64,000 nucleotides of DNA from Enterobacter mori LMG 25706 (GTDB taxonomy: Bacteria; Pseudomonadota; Gammaproteobacteria; Enterobacterales; Enterobacteriaceae). The translations under genes were made by a program, and so were the position numbers. The stretch lies in contig NZ_GL890774.1 of NCBI RefSeq assembly GCF_000211415.1, positions 503,748 to 567,747 of the forward strand, read 5' to 3'. The notes beneath the pieces were generated by a model that did no database searches, had not been told where the DNA came from, and saw only the letters and a list, made by a program, of their open reading frames with translations. This document shows, piece after piece, positions 53,657-63,441 of this stretch (positions are counted from its first letter, which is position 1; every line of letters starts with the position of its first letter).

Positions 53657-54868
53657 TTGGTAAATAAAATAAAATTAGGCGAAAATGTTCTGGAGGCCGC
53701 CAAGGATAGGATTGGTTGGATTTTTGATACTTTTCAGAGAGTTAACGTTTCTTTCTCAGGAGGTAAAGATTCTACGGTCCTAATACATTTAGTGGCTGAA
53801 ATAGCTCGTAGTAGAAAGCGTAAGTTTAGTGTATTGTTTATTGATTGGGAAGTACAATTTTCTTTAACTATCGATCATATACAAAAAATAAAAGAATTCT
53901 ATGCTGATTGTATTGAATATTTTTATTGGGTAGCACTCCCAATAACTACAGTGAACGGAGTCTCCCAGTACCAACCCGAATGGGTTGCTTGGCAACCGGA
54001 CACAGACTGGGTTCGTCAACCTCCACCCTATGCGATAACTGACCCAGCTTTTTTCCCTTTTTATCGGCATGCAATGACTTTTGAAGAATTTGTACCTGCT
54101 TTCGCAAGTTGGTTCGCTCAGAAAAAAAGTGCAGCCATATTAATTGGAATACGTACTGATGAGTCACTTAATCGCTTTTGTGCGATTAATTCTTATAAAA
54201 AGCTCCGTTACGCTGATAACAAACCCTGGACAACAGCATCGCAAGAAGGGTTTTATTACAATGCCTACCCTATATATGACTGGAAGGTTAACGACGTTTG
54301 GCGTTATCATGCTAAAACTAGTAATATTTATAATTCACTTTATAATCTTATGTTCCAAGCTGGTGTGCCATTGAGTTCAATGCGCATTTGCGAACCTTTC
54401 GGCCCTGAACAACGAAAAGGATTATGGCTTTATCATGTACTTGAACCTGCCACATGGGAAAAAGCTTGCCAACGCGTGGCTGGTGCTAATTCCGGTGCAG
54501 TGTATGCCAACCAAACTGGAAATTATTTTGGTAATCGAAAAATTACCAAACCCGCTCATCATAGCTGGAAAAGCTATGCGATGTTCCTACTGGATAGCAT
54601 GCCATCGAAAACAGCAGAACATTATCGTAATAAAATTGCAATCTATTTAAAATGGTACAAAACTCGGGGTTTTCCGGTCGATATACCTGATATTCAGGAA
54701 AGAGATCTTTGTACAAAAGATATTCCCTCATGGAGACGCATTTGTAAGACACTTATACGCAATGATTTTTGGTGCCGTACTCTATCATTCAGCCCTAATA
54801 AAGCTCATAGTTATGAAAAATATCTGCATCGCATGCAGGAAAAACGTAAAGAATGGAATATAATATGA
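53657..54868 (+). CDS. ibrA: IbrA-like PP-loop / PAPS reductase family protein (DUF3440)
   Basis: 403 residues. SFSGGKDSTVLIHLV (about 32-46) is the PP-loop of phosphoadenosine phosphosulfate reductase-type ATP pyrophosphatases. DUF3440 features follow (KLRYADNKPWTTASQEGFYYNAYPIYDWKVNDVWRYH about 181-218). IbrA is known as a regulator of Eib surface proteins in some E. coli prophages. The start is TTG 53657 with GGAGG before it. It is coupled to the ibrB-like gene by ATGA. The biochemical activity is unknown; a DNA or RNA modification role is inference. Confidence 0.85.
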   Translation: MVNKIKLGENVLEAAKDRIGWIFDTFQRVNVSFSGGKDSTVLIHLVAEIARSRKRKFSVLFIDWEVQFSLTIDHIQKIKEFYADCIEYFYWVALPITTVNGVSQYQPEWVAWQPDTDWVRQPPPYAITDPAFFPFYRHAMTFEEFVPAFASWFAQKKSAAILIGIRTDESLNRFCAINSYKKLRYADNKPWTTASQEGFYYNAYPIYDWKVNDVWRYHAKTSNIYNSLYNLMFQAGVPLSSMRICEPFGPEQRKGLWLYHVLEPATWEKACQRVAGANSGAVYANQTGNYFGNRKITKPAHHSWKSYAMFLLDSMPSKTAEHYRNKIAIYLKWYKTRGFPVDIPDIQERDLCTKDIPSWRRICKTLIRNDFWCRTLSFSPNKAHSYEKYLHRMQEKRKEWNII

Positions 54869-55491
54869 AAATTGAACAATTTTTTAAACCCCTATCTGAA
54901 GTTCTTAACACAATGACTTGTGATGAACAGATAGAAGCTATTAACTCTTTAAAAATTTTTTTACATAACCATGGCCCTTTCAGTGATGAGCCGGTGGACT
55001 GTGTGTTATGGATAAAAGCCGAGAAAGTACTGGCAAACGATTATAATCCTAATATAATAGCTGCGTCAGAAAAAAGACTACTGCTTACGTCCATAAACAA
55101 AGATGGATATACACAGCCCGTTGTCGTTTGTCAGGAAAAAGGACAGTATATTGTGGTTGATGGATTTCACCGAACCCTTCTAGGTAAGGAAAATAAACTT
55201 CTTAACAACCGTTTAAAAAATCACCTGCCGGTTGCATGTATCCGTGACAGTCAGACTGAAAAATCAGATCGTATTGCGGCGACAATTCGTCATAATCGAG
55301 CCCGAGGGAAACATCAAATTATGGCTATGTCAGATATAGTCAAAGACCTTACAAATTTAGGCTGGAAAGATGAACAAATTGCCAAAGAATTAGGTATGGA
55401 TGCAGATGAAGTACTCAGACTCAAACAAATTACAGGGTTAATAGAGTTATTTATAGACAGTGATTTTTCTGAAGCATGGACAGTTGAATAA
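54865..55491 (+). CDS. ibrB: IbrB-like ParB/Srx-fold protein
   Basis: 208 residues. A ParB-type nuclease fold is visible: KDGYTQPVVVCQEKGQYIVVDGFHRTLLGKE (about 77-107) and an arginine-rich IAATIRHNRARGKHQI, then an HTH (LTNLGWKDEQIAKELGMDADEVLRLKQITGL about 155-185). Such IbrB proteins pair with IbrA. Start at 54865 overlaps the ibrA-like stop. The pair may act on DNA or on sulfur-based chemistry; not known. Confidence 0.82.
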   Translation: MKIEQFFKPLSEVLNTMTCDEQIEAINSLKIFLHNHGPFSDEPVDCVLWIKAEKVLANDYNPNIIAASEKRLLLTSINKDGYTQPVVVCQEKGQYIVVDGFHRTLLGKENKLLNNRLKNHLPVACIRDSQTEKSDRIAATIRHNRARGKHQIMAMSDIVKDLTNLGWKDEQIAKELGMDADEVLRLKQITGLIELFIDSDFSEAWTVE

Positions 55492-55644
55492 AACTTCAAA
55501 TTTTGCCTTTGCCATAGGTTATTCCCTGTGCCTGCAATTATTCGTCATTTCCCCTGACGATAACCCGGACAGCACAGTAAAGAGACAAGCCGTCAGGCCC
55601 TTCTTGAGTCACGCGTATCGATGAGGAGAAGCCTCGCATGAGGT

Positions 55645-55719
55645 ACTTCCCGGTTACCGACGGGTCCAGGGAAGACACATAGCTGGTCGTTCAGAGTGTG
55701 CGTCAGGAAACCGGGAAGT
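55645..55719. repeat. Perfect 11-bp inverted repeat
   Basis: ACTTCCCGGTT (55645-55655) and AACCGGGAAGT (55709-55719) are exact inverted copies with 53 bases between. They lie in a gene-free stretch (55492-55797) left of the mobile-element stack. They could be part of the lost end of the group II intron or of an IS. Confidence 0.6.
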
Positions 55720-55797
55720 CTTCACTGCATCAGTGATCTCACCGGTCAGGCAAAACAACAAGCATGATGATGAAAACTTACACTGACATTCTTACTG

Positions 55798-55975
55798 TCA
55801 TACGGTTTTCGTCGCCACACGGCCATCATGAGCGCATCCAGCGCCAGTTCGCGTGAGAGAGCGGGTTTCATTGACCAGCCCACCACATTCCGGGCGAAGA
55901 GATCGGTGACGACTGCCAGATACAGCCCGCCCTGCCAGGTACGGAGTAGAGTAAGAGGCAGGACGTAGTCGGACT
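55798..55975 (-). pseudogene. IS3-family OrfB fragment
   Basis: The - strand reads [49 protein letters not shown], the middle of an IS3-family DDE transposase including the second catalytic Asp. No ends. Confidence 0.75.
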
Positions 55976-56208
55976 ATTTTCCTGCCACTCCTCCCCAAAC
56001 CTGACGTACACCTTTCAGCGCATCCAGCTTTCCGTCTAAATGCTGGCTAATGCCATTGCCACTTCCGGATACCGTTACGTGTACGTGTTTCTGGTCTCTG
56101 TCCTCATTAAGGGTTACCCTCGGGCAGACACCAGCTGGACAACTTCTTGCCTTGCCCGACCATCCGGTACAGGATCTCGCCCGCAAGATTGCCATGGCCG
56201 GTTCTATA

Positions 56209-57222
56209 TTAACGGGCCAGCCGGTCAGCCAGCTTCCAGAATACCACACGGTCGATATAACTGAAAATTTTCGCCTTAAAATCAACGAACTGGTAGAACG
56301 CATCCCAGAACCTCAGTTTCCGGTTGAGTTGACCAACCATATCGATCTTATTTTCACTGTAATTGCTTGATAACAATGTCGTCAGGGATGCCGCGAAGTT
56401 TCTGGCCTTATCCCGTGGAATTGTCGTGACTACCCGCATATCACCATAGCGACTGCGTTTGCGGATGATTCGATGTCCCAGAAAGTTAAAGCCATCATTA
56501 ACATGGGTGATTCTGGTCTTGTCCATGTTCAGCCTGAGTTTCAGGCTGTCTTCGAGCACGCTACGACACTCCTCCCTGATGGCTCCCGCCTGTGATTTAG
56601 TGCCTTTGACGATGAGGACGAAATCATCGGCATAGCGGCAGTACCCCCACCGCGGGTTCCAGAGTTTGTCGCGAACATCCTGCGGTGCACTAACCAGCAA
56701 CGCACGAAGCTGATTAATCGCTTGCGTGCGGGCTTTGACTGCACTACGCCGGGCAACGCTAATAATCCGAAGAGCTTCACACGCGCCGGACTGCATTTTT
56801 GGTATGGCCTTGCTACTCCCCGATAGCACCGTACGGGCGGCATTCTCTGCATCCAGTGGATCTGATTTCCCTTCAAGACTACGTTTTGAGCGATTTGGCC
56901 CGGTTAACTTCAACCACATAAATGCCATTCTTAATGAGATAACGTGTTCCCTTGCATAGTACCGCGCGGCCTTTTTCAGGATATCCCGTTCTTCTTCCGT
57001 ACACTTCAGTTGCGCCCTGAGCTTCAGAATTTCGATTTTTGCCTCCAGCAAATCCCGGGCATGCTGCTCATTGTTATCGGGCCTGATGGCCCGCAGCAAT
57101 TTATAAAGGCTATGTGTAGAAACGCCCAGACGCCCGGATACTTCGGCAACGGAATAACCGCGCTCCGTTATCTGACGGACGGCTTCTTCCTTAAATTCAG
57201 GTGTAAATCGTGGTGTGCCCAT
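56209..57222 (-). pseudogene. Three-way fusion: IS3 OrfA + IS110 transposase + intron RT
   Basis: One open frame of 337 codons. Residues 1-92 are IS3 OrfA (starts MGTPRFTPEFKEEAVRQ). About 100-188 are an IS110-type transposase core (GKSDPLDAENAARTVLSG and SVARRSAVKARTQAINQL). From about 189 to the end it is a group II intron reverse transcriptase (YCRYADDFVLIVKG with YADD at 197-200, and FNFLGHRIIRK). A stop ends the RT part, and its continuation is readable for 33 more codons. Chance fusion is far more likely than a selected protein, but the frame is open throughout. Confidence 0.75.
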
Positions 57223-57233
57223 ACGCTCCTCCT

Positions 57234-57410
57234 TGTATCTCGAAAGTGGATTACTATGAACTGGCTTAGATTTGGCAAAGTCTGTGTAGTCCGATTCCTC
57301 CCGGGGTTATTGAAGCCCGTAGCATAGCCATTGACGCACAGGCTGAGCCGTTCATCTGAAGCCCGAACAGTTGTCCGAACTTCAAATCGTATTTGCAAGG
57401 GGGGGTATAG
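57234..57410 (+). ncRNA. IS110 bridge RNA candidate
   Basis: Two stem-loops. Target loop: stem GTGTAGTC/GACGCAC (57284-57291, 57333-57339), inner hairpin CGGG/CCCG (57302-57319). Its left side TCCTCC (57296-57301) equals the left flank (57227-57232), and its right side AGCATAG (57321-57327) is the exact complement of the right flank CTATGCT (58400-58406). Donor loop: ACAGTTG (57367-57373) equals the element right end (58393-58399), and TGCAAG (57394-57399) pairs with the left end CTTGTA (57232-57237, one wobble). This fits the bridge RNA design of IS621. Confidence 0.85.
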
Positions 57411-58379
<969 letters not shown>

Positions 58380-58449
58380 TCGCGCTCGAAAGACAGTTGC
58401 TATGCTCAAACTATAGGGCAGGATCGTCTACCGGGGTGGGGGCAGTCCA

Positions 58450-58948
58450 GTCGCGGATAAGCATCAGCAGACGCTGGTTATCTTTATCACGCGCCGAGAC
58501 CGGGTTGTGCAGCCACGCATAGAACCCGGCCCGGGCGACATTCAGTACCCGACACATCGTCATCACACCCCATACAGTGCGGTGTTCATTGATAAAGCGG
58601 TACTTCAGTCGGGCTCCCTTGCAAAGTACCGCGCGGCCTTTTTCAGGATATCCCGTTCTTCTTCGGTGCGTTTGAGCTGCGCCCGGAGTTTCAGGATCTC
58701 GCTTTTGGCTTCCAGTAAATCCCGGGCATGCTGTTCGCTGTTATCAGGTTTGATAGCCCGTAGCCACTTGTAGAGGCTGTGTGCGGAAACGCCCAGACGG
58801 TCGGATACTTCGGCAACGGAATAACCGCGCTCCGTTATCTGACGGACGGCTTCTTCCTTAAATTCAGGTGTAAATCGTGGTGTGCCCATACGCTCCTCCT
58901 ATACTCAAACTATAGGGCAGGATCGTCTACCGGGGCGGGGTCAGTCCA
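58450..58948 (-). mobile_element. IS3-family element, copy 2 (truncated)
   Basis: The outer end is at 58948 (TGGACTGACCCCGCCC on the - strand). It keeps the leader, a complete orfA and the first 55 or so codons of orfB (KYRFINEH ... LLMLIRD), cut at 58449 by copy 1. Confidence 0.8.
58605..58889 (-). CDS. IS3-family OrfA (HTH protein)
   Basis: 94 residues, complete. RRGYSVAEVSDRLGVSAHSLYKWLRAIKPD-type HTH (about 21-50) and a leucine zipper (LLEAKSEILKLRAQLKRTEEERDILKKA about 58-85). It normally works with OrfB by frameshifting; here OrfB is truncated, so no transposase can be made from this copy. The intact leader served as reference to map the IS110 insertion. AGGAGGAG precedes the ATG. Confidence 0.9.
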   Translation of the reverse strand: MGTPRFTPEFKEEAVRQITERGYSVAEVSDRLGVSAHSLYKWLRAIKPDNSEQHARDLLEAKSEILKLRAQLKRTEEERDILKKAARYFAREPD

Positions 58949-59010
58949 TAAATGAATCTGAGGTGTCTGTTAAACCCATGGCGATTCAGGGTATCGCATT
59001 CAGAACAACC

Positions 59011-59592
59011 TCATGAGGCTATCTTTCGTACCAGCTGTTCAATATCCGCCCGTGCCATCGGATCCAGGCCAAAATAGTTATGGATACCAATACCTTCTAT
59101 CAGGGCATCAATCGCACGCGCTGTTGGAGGTGTGAAATGTTGCTCAAGCGCCATCCGACTCTGTTTCATCCAGCTCTGGGTAAGCGCTTTCAACTGAGGG
59201 TTTCTTGAAACAAATGTATAGAGCTCAAAGCTAAGTGTAAGTGTGCGTGGAGACCCCCAAATCTTCCTGTCAATAATATCCACAACCGCAAGCAGAGCCT
59301 GTTCACGCGTTTCAGCAGCACCCAGAATCTCGCTGAACTCATTACTTATCTTGAAAGACAACAGAATAAATGCCTCTGCAATTAGCTGGTTTATGCTTTC
59401 AAAATAATATGTCAGCGATCCAAGAGAAACATCTGCCATTTCGGCGACCTTTCTCGCGGAGGTTCCCGCCACTCCGTATTGTTCAATAATATCCAGAGTA
59501 ATGCTGATCAGACGTTCCCGACGCTGCGGATCATAGCGACGCTTTCGGCGGACAGATTGTTGAGCTAACTCTTTGTTACTATGTGCGTCCAT
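59011..59592 (-). CDS. rcdA: RcdA (YbjK)-like TetR regulator
   Basis: 193 residues from ATG 59592. RRYDPQRRERLISITLDIIEQYGVAGTSARKVAEMADVSLGSLTYYFESINQLIAEAF (about 18-75) and QSWMKQSRMALEQHFTPPTARAIDALIEGIGIH (about 135-167) resemble E. coli RcdA along its length. In E. coli RcdA activates csgD. As there, it is divergent from a ybjJ-like gene. An operator-like palindrome (59629) lies between. Confidence 0.85.
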   Translation of the reverse strand: MDAHSNKELAQQSVRRKRRYDPQRRERLISITLDIIEQYGVAGTSARKVAEMADVSLGSLTYYFESINQLIAEAFILLSFKISNEFSEILGAAETREQALLAVVDIIDRKIWGSPRTLTLSFELYTFVSRNPQLKALTQSWMKQSRMALEQHFTPPTARAIDALIEGIGIHNYFGLDPMARADIEQLVRKIAS

Positions 59593-59628
59593 ATGTAAGT
59601 TCTCTTCAATGTGGTATACATTCATTAC

Positions 59629-59654
59629 TTTATATGTACAATCGTGCATATAAA
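59629..59654. promoter_or_regulatory. Palindromic operator between rcdA-like and ybjJ-like genes
   Basis: TTTATATG (59629-59636) and CATATAAA (59647-59654) are inverted copies, with AC/GT also pairing inward. Placement between divergent genes fits RcdA-type binding. Confidence 0.6.
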
Positions 59655-59689
59655 AGCTTTCTTTTTCATTCTAAAGAGTCGGAAGAGTT

Positions 59690-60895
59690 ATGGATCAGAC
59701 AATAAAAACGCATTCACCGTTAGTACGACGCCGAGCGCTTTTTGCGTTTTTTCTAGTGATAGGCGTTTCAATGGCTTCATGGGTAACACGTACTCCGGCT
59801 ATTCGTGATCAGCTGTCTGCTTCTACTTCGGATATGGGGTGGATCCTGTTTGGGCTTTCTTCCGGCTCAATGGCTGGCCTTCTGAGTTCTAACTACCTGG
59901 TCGGGAAGTTTGGGACCCGTTGGGTCTCTGCCGTTGGTGTTTCCATCCTGGTGCTCGGACTTTTCACTGTAGGTCTGGGAACGTATATAAGCCATGCTCT
60001 TCTGGTCAGTTTTGGTTTATTTTTATTTGGTGCAGGTATGGGCTTATCCGAAATAGCAATCAACATTGAAGGTGCTGACGTTGAAGAAAAAATCGGCAAG
60101 CCGGTTCTGGCAGGTTTACACGGTTGCTTTAGTGCAGGCACTCTTATCGGAGCGATTATAGGCATCCAACTGACTGCCTGGCATTTTCCGGTTCAATACC
60201 ATCTCTGGCTGATTGCAATGCTGTCCATACCGGCTGTTATCTTCGCAGCGAAGGGACTAACTTCAGGTTTTGGTCGGGCGCCGTCAGGCTACTCTTCATC
60301 AGGTCGTAACCATAAGAATAAATCGACCCACCTCTTGCGGGATAAGCGCCTACTCATGATTGGCATGATTATCATGGCGATGGCGCTGGCAGAAGGTGCC
60401 GCCAATGACTGGTTACCCTTGCTTATGGTGGACGGACACGGCTTCGCGCCAGCATCTGGTTCCCTCATCTATGCCGGATTTGCAGCAGGGATGACGGCAG
60501 GCAGATTTGCAGGTGCCTACTTCATTGCTCGCCTGGGAAGAGGTAAAGTCGTTTTTCTAAGCACTTTGTCATGCGCCGTAGGCCTTTCCCTAGCTATTTT
60601 TTCACCTCACCCTTCACTGGCAGCGTTGTCAGTTCTTTTCTGGGGTATGGGAGCATCACTAGGTTTCCCGGTCGCAATTTCTGCAGCTGGAGGTTCCGGA
60701 CCGGATTCAAGCCGCCGGGTCAGCCTGGTGGCAACCGCAGGATATATATCTTTCCTCGTCGGGCCCCCATTACTGGGGTTCATCGGTGAACATATGGGGC
60801 TTCGAATGGCACTGGTTGTGGTTCTCGCGATAGTTATTCTCGCGGCATTCATGACTCCGGCAACAAAGCAGGACAAAGATACCAGGATGTGTTAG
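59690..60895 (+). CDS. ybjJ: YbjJ-like MFS transporter
   Basis: 401 residues, twelve membrane helices. MASWVTRTPAIRDQLSAS (about 28-45), INIEGADVEEKIGKPVLAGLHGCFSAGTLIG (about 124-154) and AEGAANDWLPLLMVDGHGFAPASGSLIYAGF (about 237-267) closely match E. coli YbjJ. The natural substrate is not known. Start at 59690 follows GGAAGAGTT. Confidence 0.88.
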   Translation: MDQTIKTHSPLVRRRALFAFFLVIGVSMASWVTRTPAIRDQLSASTSDMGWILFGLSSGSMAGLLSSNYLVGKFGTRWVSAVGVSILVLGLFTVGLGTYISHALLVSFGLFLFGAGMGLSEIAINIEGADVEEKIGKPVLAGLHGCFSAGTLIGAIIGIQLTAWHFPVQYHLWLIAMLSIPAVIFAAKGLTSGFGRAPSGYSSSGRNHKNKSTHLLRDKRLLMIGMIIMAMALAEGAANDWLPLLMVDGHGFAPASGSLIYAGFAAGMTAGRFAGAYFIARLGRGKVVFLSTLSCAVGLSLAIFSPHPSLAALSVLFWGMGASLGFPVAISAAGGSGPDSSRRVSLVATAGYISFLVGPPLLGFIGEHMGLRMALVVVLAIVILAAFMTPATKQDKDTRMC

Positions 60896-60932
60896 CCCAT
60901 TTTAAATTAAATTAGATCACGGAATTTCTTAG

Positions 60933-61526
60933 ATGAACGAAGCACAAAAAGCGGCAGCAGGTATGTTATACGATGCAAATTACGACGATGATTTACTGAA
61001 GAAACGGGATGAGGCGAAATCGAAACTCTTTACCTTAAATCACACATCATTCACAGAGAAGAAGAAAAGAGAGGACATTCTTCATAGTTTGCTTGGCAAG
61101 CATGGTGAAAATTTCACAATTGAAGGACCTTTCTATTGCGATTACGGCTATAACATTGAAATAGGTGAGAATTTCTATGCCAATGTTAACTTTACTGTTC
61201 TCGATGGCGCAAAAGTACAGATCGGAGACAATGTTTTTATCGCTCCAAACGTGGGAATTTATACCGCAGGGCATCCCCTTGATGCCGAGCGCAGGAATAA
61301 AGGGCTTGAGTATGCTCATCCGGTAACGATCGGAGATAATGTCTGGATAGGTGCTGGGGTAAACATCCTTCCTGGCGTTACGATTGGTTCAAATACCGTA
61401 ATTGGTGCTGGCGCGGTCGTGCTCAGAGACGTACCTGATAATATGCTTGTTGCCGGCAACCCGGCCAGAATAATCAGAAAGATCACAGACGAAGATAGGC
61501 TAACTGGACAGACCCCATCCCGGTAG
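60933..61526 (+). CDS. maa: Maltose/galactoside O-acetyltransferase family, C-terminus from IS
   Basis: 197 residues with left-handed beta-helix hexapeptide repeats (VTIGDNVWIGAGVNILPGVTIGSNTVIGAGAVV about 131-163) and the catalytic His in GHPLDAERRN (about 111-120). Uses acetyl-CoA to acetylate sugars. The last residues TGQTPSR and the stop come from the IS3 copy 3 terminal repeat at 61505, so the natural end is lost. The core is complete and may still fold. Confidence 0.85.
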   Translation: MNEAQKAAAGMLYDANYDDDLLKKRDEAKSKLFTLNHTSFTEKKKREDILHSLLGKHGENFTIEGPFYCDYGYNIEIGENFYANVNFTVLDGAKVQIGDNVFIAPNVGIYTAGHPLDAERRNKGLEYAHPVTIGDNVWIGAGVNILPGVTIGSNTVIGAGAVVLRDVPDNMLVAGNPARIIRKITDEDRLTGQTPSR

Positions 61527-62290
61527 ACGATCCTGCCCTATTAAAGAGGAAGCCGTCCGTCAAATTACTGAGCGCGGTTATTCCGTTGCCGAAGTATCCG
61601 GACGTCTGGGCGTTTCTACACATAGCCTTTATAAATTGCTGCGGGCCATCAGGCCCGATAACAATGAGCAGCATGCCCGGGATTTGCTGGAGGCAAAAAG
61701 CGAAATTCTGAAGCTCAGGGCGCAACTGAAGCGTACGGAAGAAGAACGGGATATCCTGAAAAAGGCCGCGCGGTACTTTGCAAGGGAGCCCGACTGAAGT
61801 ACCGCTTTATTAATGAACACCGCGCTGTGTGGAGTGTCATGACGATGTGTCGGGTACTGAGGCCGGATTCTATGCGGGGCTGCACAACCCGGTCTCGGTA
61901 CGCGATATAGACAATCAACGCCTGCTGACGCTCATCCGAGACTCATATGCCCTGAGTGGTGGCGTGTATGGTTACCGCCGGATTCATGGTGATCTGAATG
62001 AAATCGGTGAAACCTGCGGTAAAAATCGTGTAGGTCGCATTATGCAACTGAACCGGAGCAAAACCGTTCGACCAAAGAGATCCTGAGATGTCTAAAACGC
62101 TATATCGTCCGTGAGCTCTATCCACTGATTTTATCGGACCTCGCACATGCAAATCGTTAGCTTTTGACACAGGAGCGTCAATGCGGTTGCCGAATCGTTC
62201 TTCAGTTCGCTAAAAAAAGAGCGGTGCAGAAAACGGATCTATAAAACCCGGGATCTGGCCCGGGCGGATACAGATTGTACCCGTAATGCT
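61505..62290 (+). mobile_element. IS3-family element, copy 3, degenerate
   Basis: The end TGGACAGACCCCATCCC begins at 61505. The leader is fused to orfA codons from KEEAVRQITERGYS, so the orfA start is missing. orfA continues to FAREPD and a stop at 61797. orfB is broken by a frameshift (61840) and a deletion; its C-terminal segment NAVAESFFSSLKKERCRKRIYKTRDLA is readable near 62185-62270. The far end was not found. Confidence 0.75.
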
Positions 62291-62379
62291 AGTATCGGCT
62301 CCGTGTAACTGCATTGCACCAGAAAGAGAAAAACGATGCTCTATCTAATATTAAACATGACATTACCTGAGGAAATAAA

Positions 62380-63192
62380 ATGAGAGTGAAGGTCATAGTA
62401 GCGGACATGGACGGAACTTTTCTTGATAACAATAGTGAGTATGACAGGACTCGTTTTATGAACCAGTACTGTAGGATGAAAGAACAGGGAATACGGTTCG
62501 TGGTAGCAAGCGGTAATCAGTACTATCAACTTGCATCATTTTTCCCAGGAATCCAAGATGAAATAGCCTTTGTGGCAGAGAATGGCGCCCTAGTTATTGA
62601 TTCCGGAAAAGAAATATTTCACGGAGAGTTGAAAGATGGGAGCGCAAAAAAAATTAATCACATACTTGAAAGCTATGGTGATATCAACTTTGTGGTTTGC
62701 GGGTTGAAAAGTGCTTGGGTTAAAAAGGGAGTATCTGAGTCATTTCTGCAAAACATGAAAAAATACTATCACCGTTTGAAAGTTGTGAATAGCTATGATC
62801 AGATTGAGGATGTTATTTTTAAATATGCCCTGAGCCTAGATGATAAAGCAATCCCTGCCCTTTTAAAAGATTTGAGCACTCAGCTTGAAGCTATAATGAC
62901 TCCGGTGACTAGTGGTCATGGTTCTTTGGATTTGATCATTCCCGGCATTCATAAGGCAAGTGGTATTCAACGGTTACTTAGTCGGTGGGATGTGGGTCGC
63001 GAGGAAGTCGTCGCGTTCGGCGATAGTGGAAACGATATTGAAATGCTGACATTCGCGAAATACTCATTTGCTATGCCAAACGCCACTGAAGCGGTCAAAC
63101 GCGTTTCAACTTATACCACTGCAGATAACAACAATTACGGCGTGCTGGTCATGATAGATGAGATCCTGGCAGGGAACAGCCCGTTTCAATAA
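62380..63192 (+). CDS. ybjI: YbjI-like HAD phosphatase
   Basis: 270 residues, class IIB HAD hydrolase. Motif I VADMDGTFLD (about 7-16), RFVVASGNQYYQL (about 40-52), motif III Lys near IHKASGIQ and motif IV VVAFGDSGNDIEMLTFAKYSFAMPNA (about 207-232). The match to E. coli YbjI (flavin and sugar-phosphate phosphatase) is clear; SupH is a close relative. It may originally have been next to ybjJ, now separated by maa and an IS. Confidence 0.88.
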   Translation: MRVKVIVADMDGTFLDNNSEYDRTRFMNQYCRMKEQGIRFVVASGNQYYQLASFFPGIQDEIAFVAENGALVIDSGKEIFHGELKDGSAKKINHILESYGDINFVVCGLKSAWVKKGVSESFLQNMKKYYHRLKVVNSYDQIEDVIFKYALSLDDKAIPALLKDLSTQLEAIMTPVTSGHGSLDLIIPGIHKASGIQRLLSRWDVGREEVVAFGDSGNDIEMLTFAKYSFAMPNATEAVKRVSTYTTADNNNYGVLVMIDEILAGNSPFQ

Positions 63193-63401
63193 TAGGAACT
63201 CTCAGCCAGCTGATTTCCAGCTTTAACCCGGGCAAAAAACAGGGGGTTCTGCCCAGTCTTCCCTGAGTCCATTTTGTAAGCTAAAACAGAGTTCCTGTAT
63301 ATAGAACATTAAGTTAGCAATGGTTCCGTGGTATCTCTCCGACCCCGGCTCAACTGATGCAATAGGAAAGCCGGCTGTGGCGCTTACTTCATTCCATCAG
63401 C

Positions 63402-63429
63402 AAAAAAGCCGTCCATTGACCAGGACGGC
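63402..63429 (-). terminator. Terminator of the glycosidase gene
   Basis: GCCGTCC (63408-63414) pairs with GGACGGC (63423-63429); on the - strand six T follow. It ends the gene at 63442. Confidence 0.85.
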
Positions 63430-63441
63430 AACACTCCAGAA

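Noticed and set aside
55492-55797. Group II intron domain V on the - strand beside the RT fragment
   Set aside because: The expected conserved AGC...GUU hairpin was not clearly seen; only an 11-bp inverted repeat was kept.
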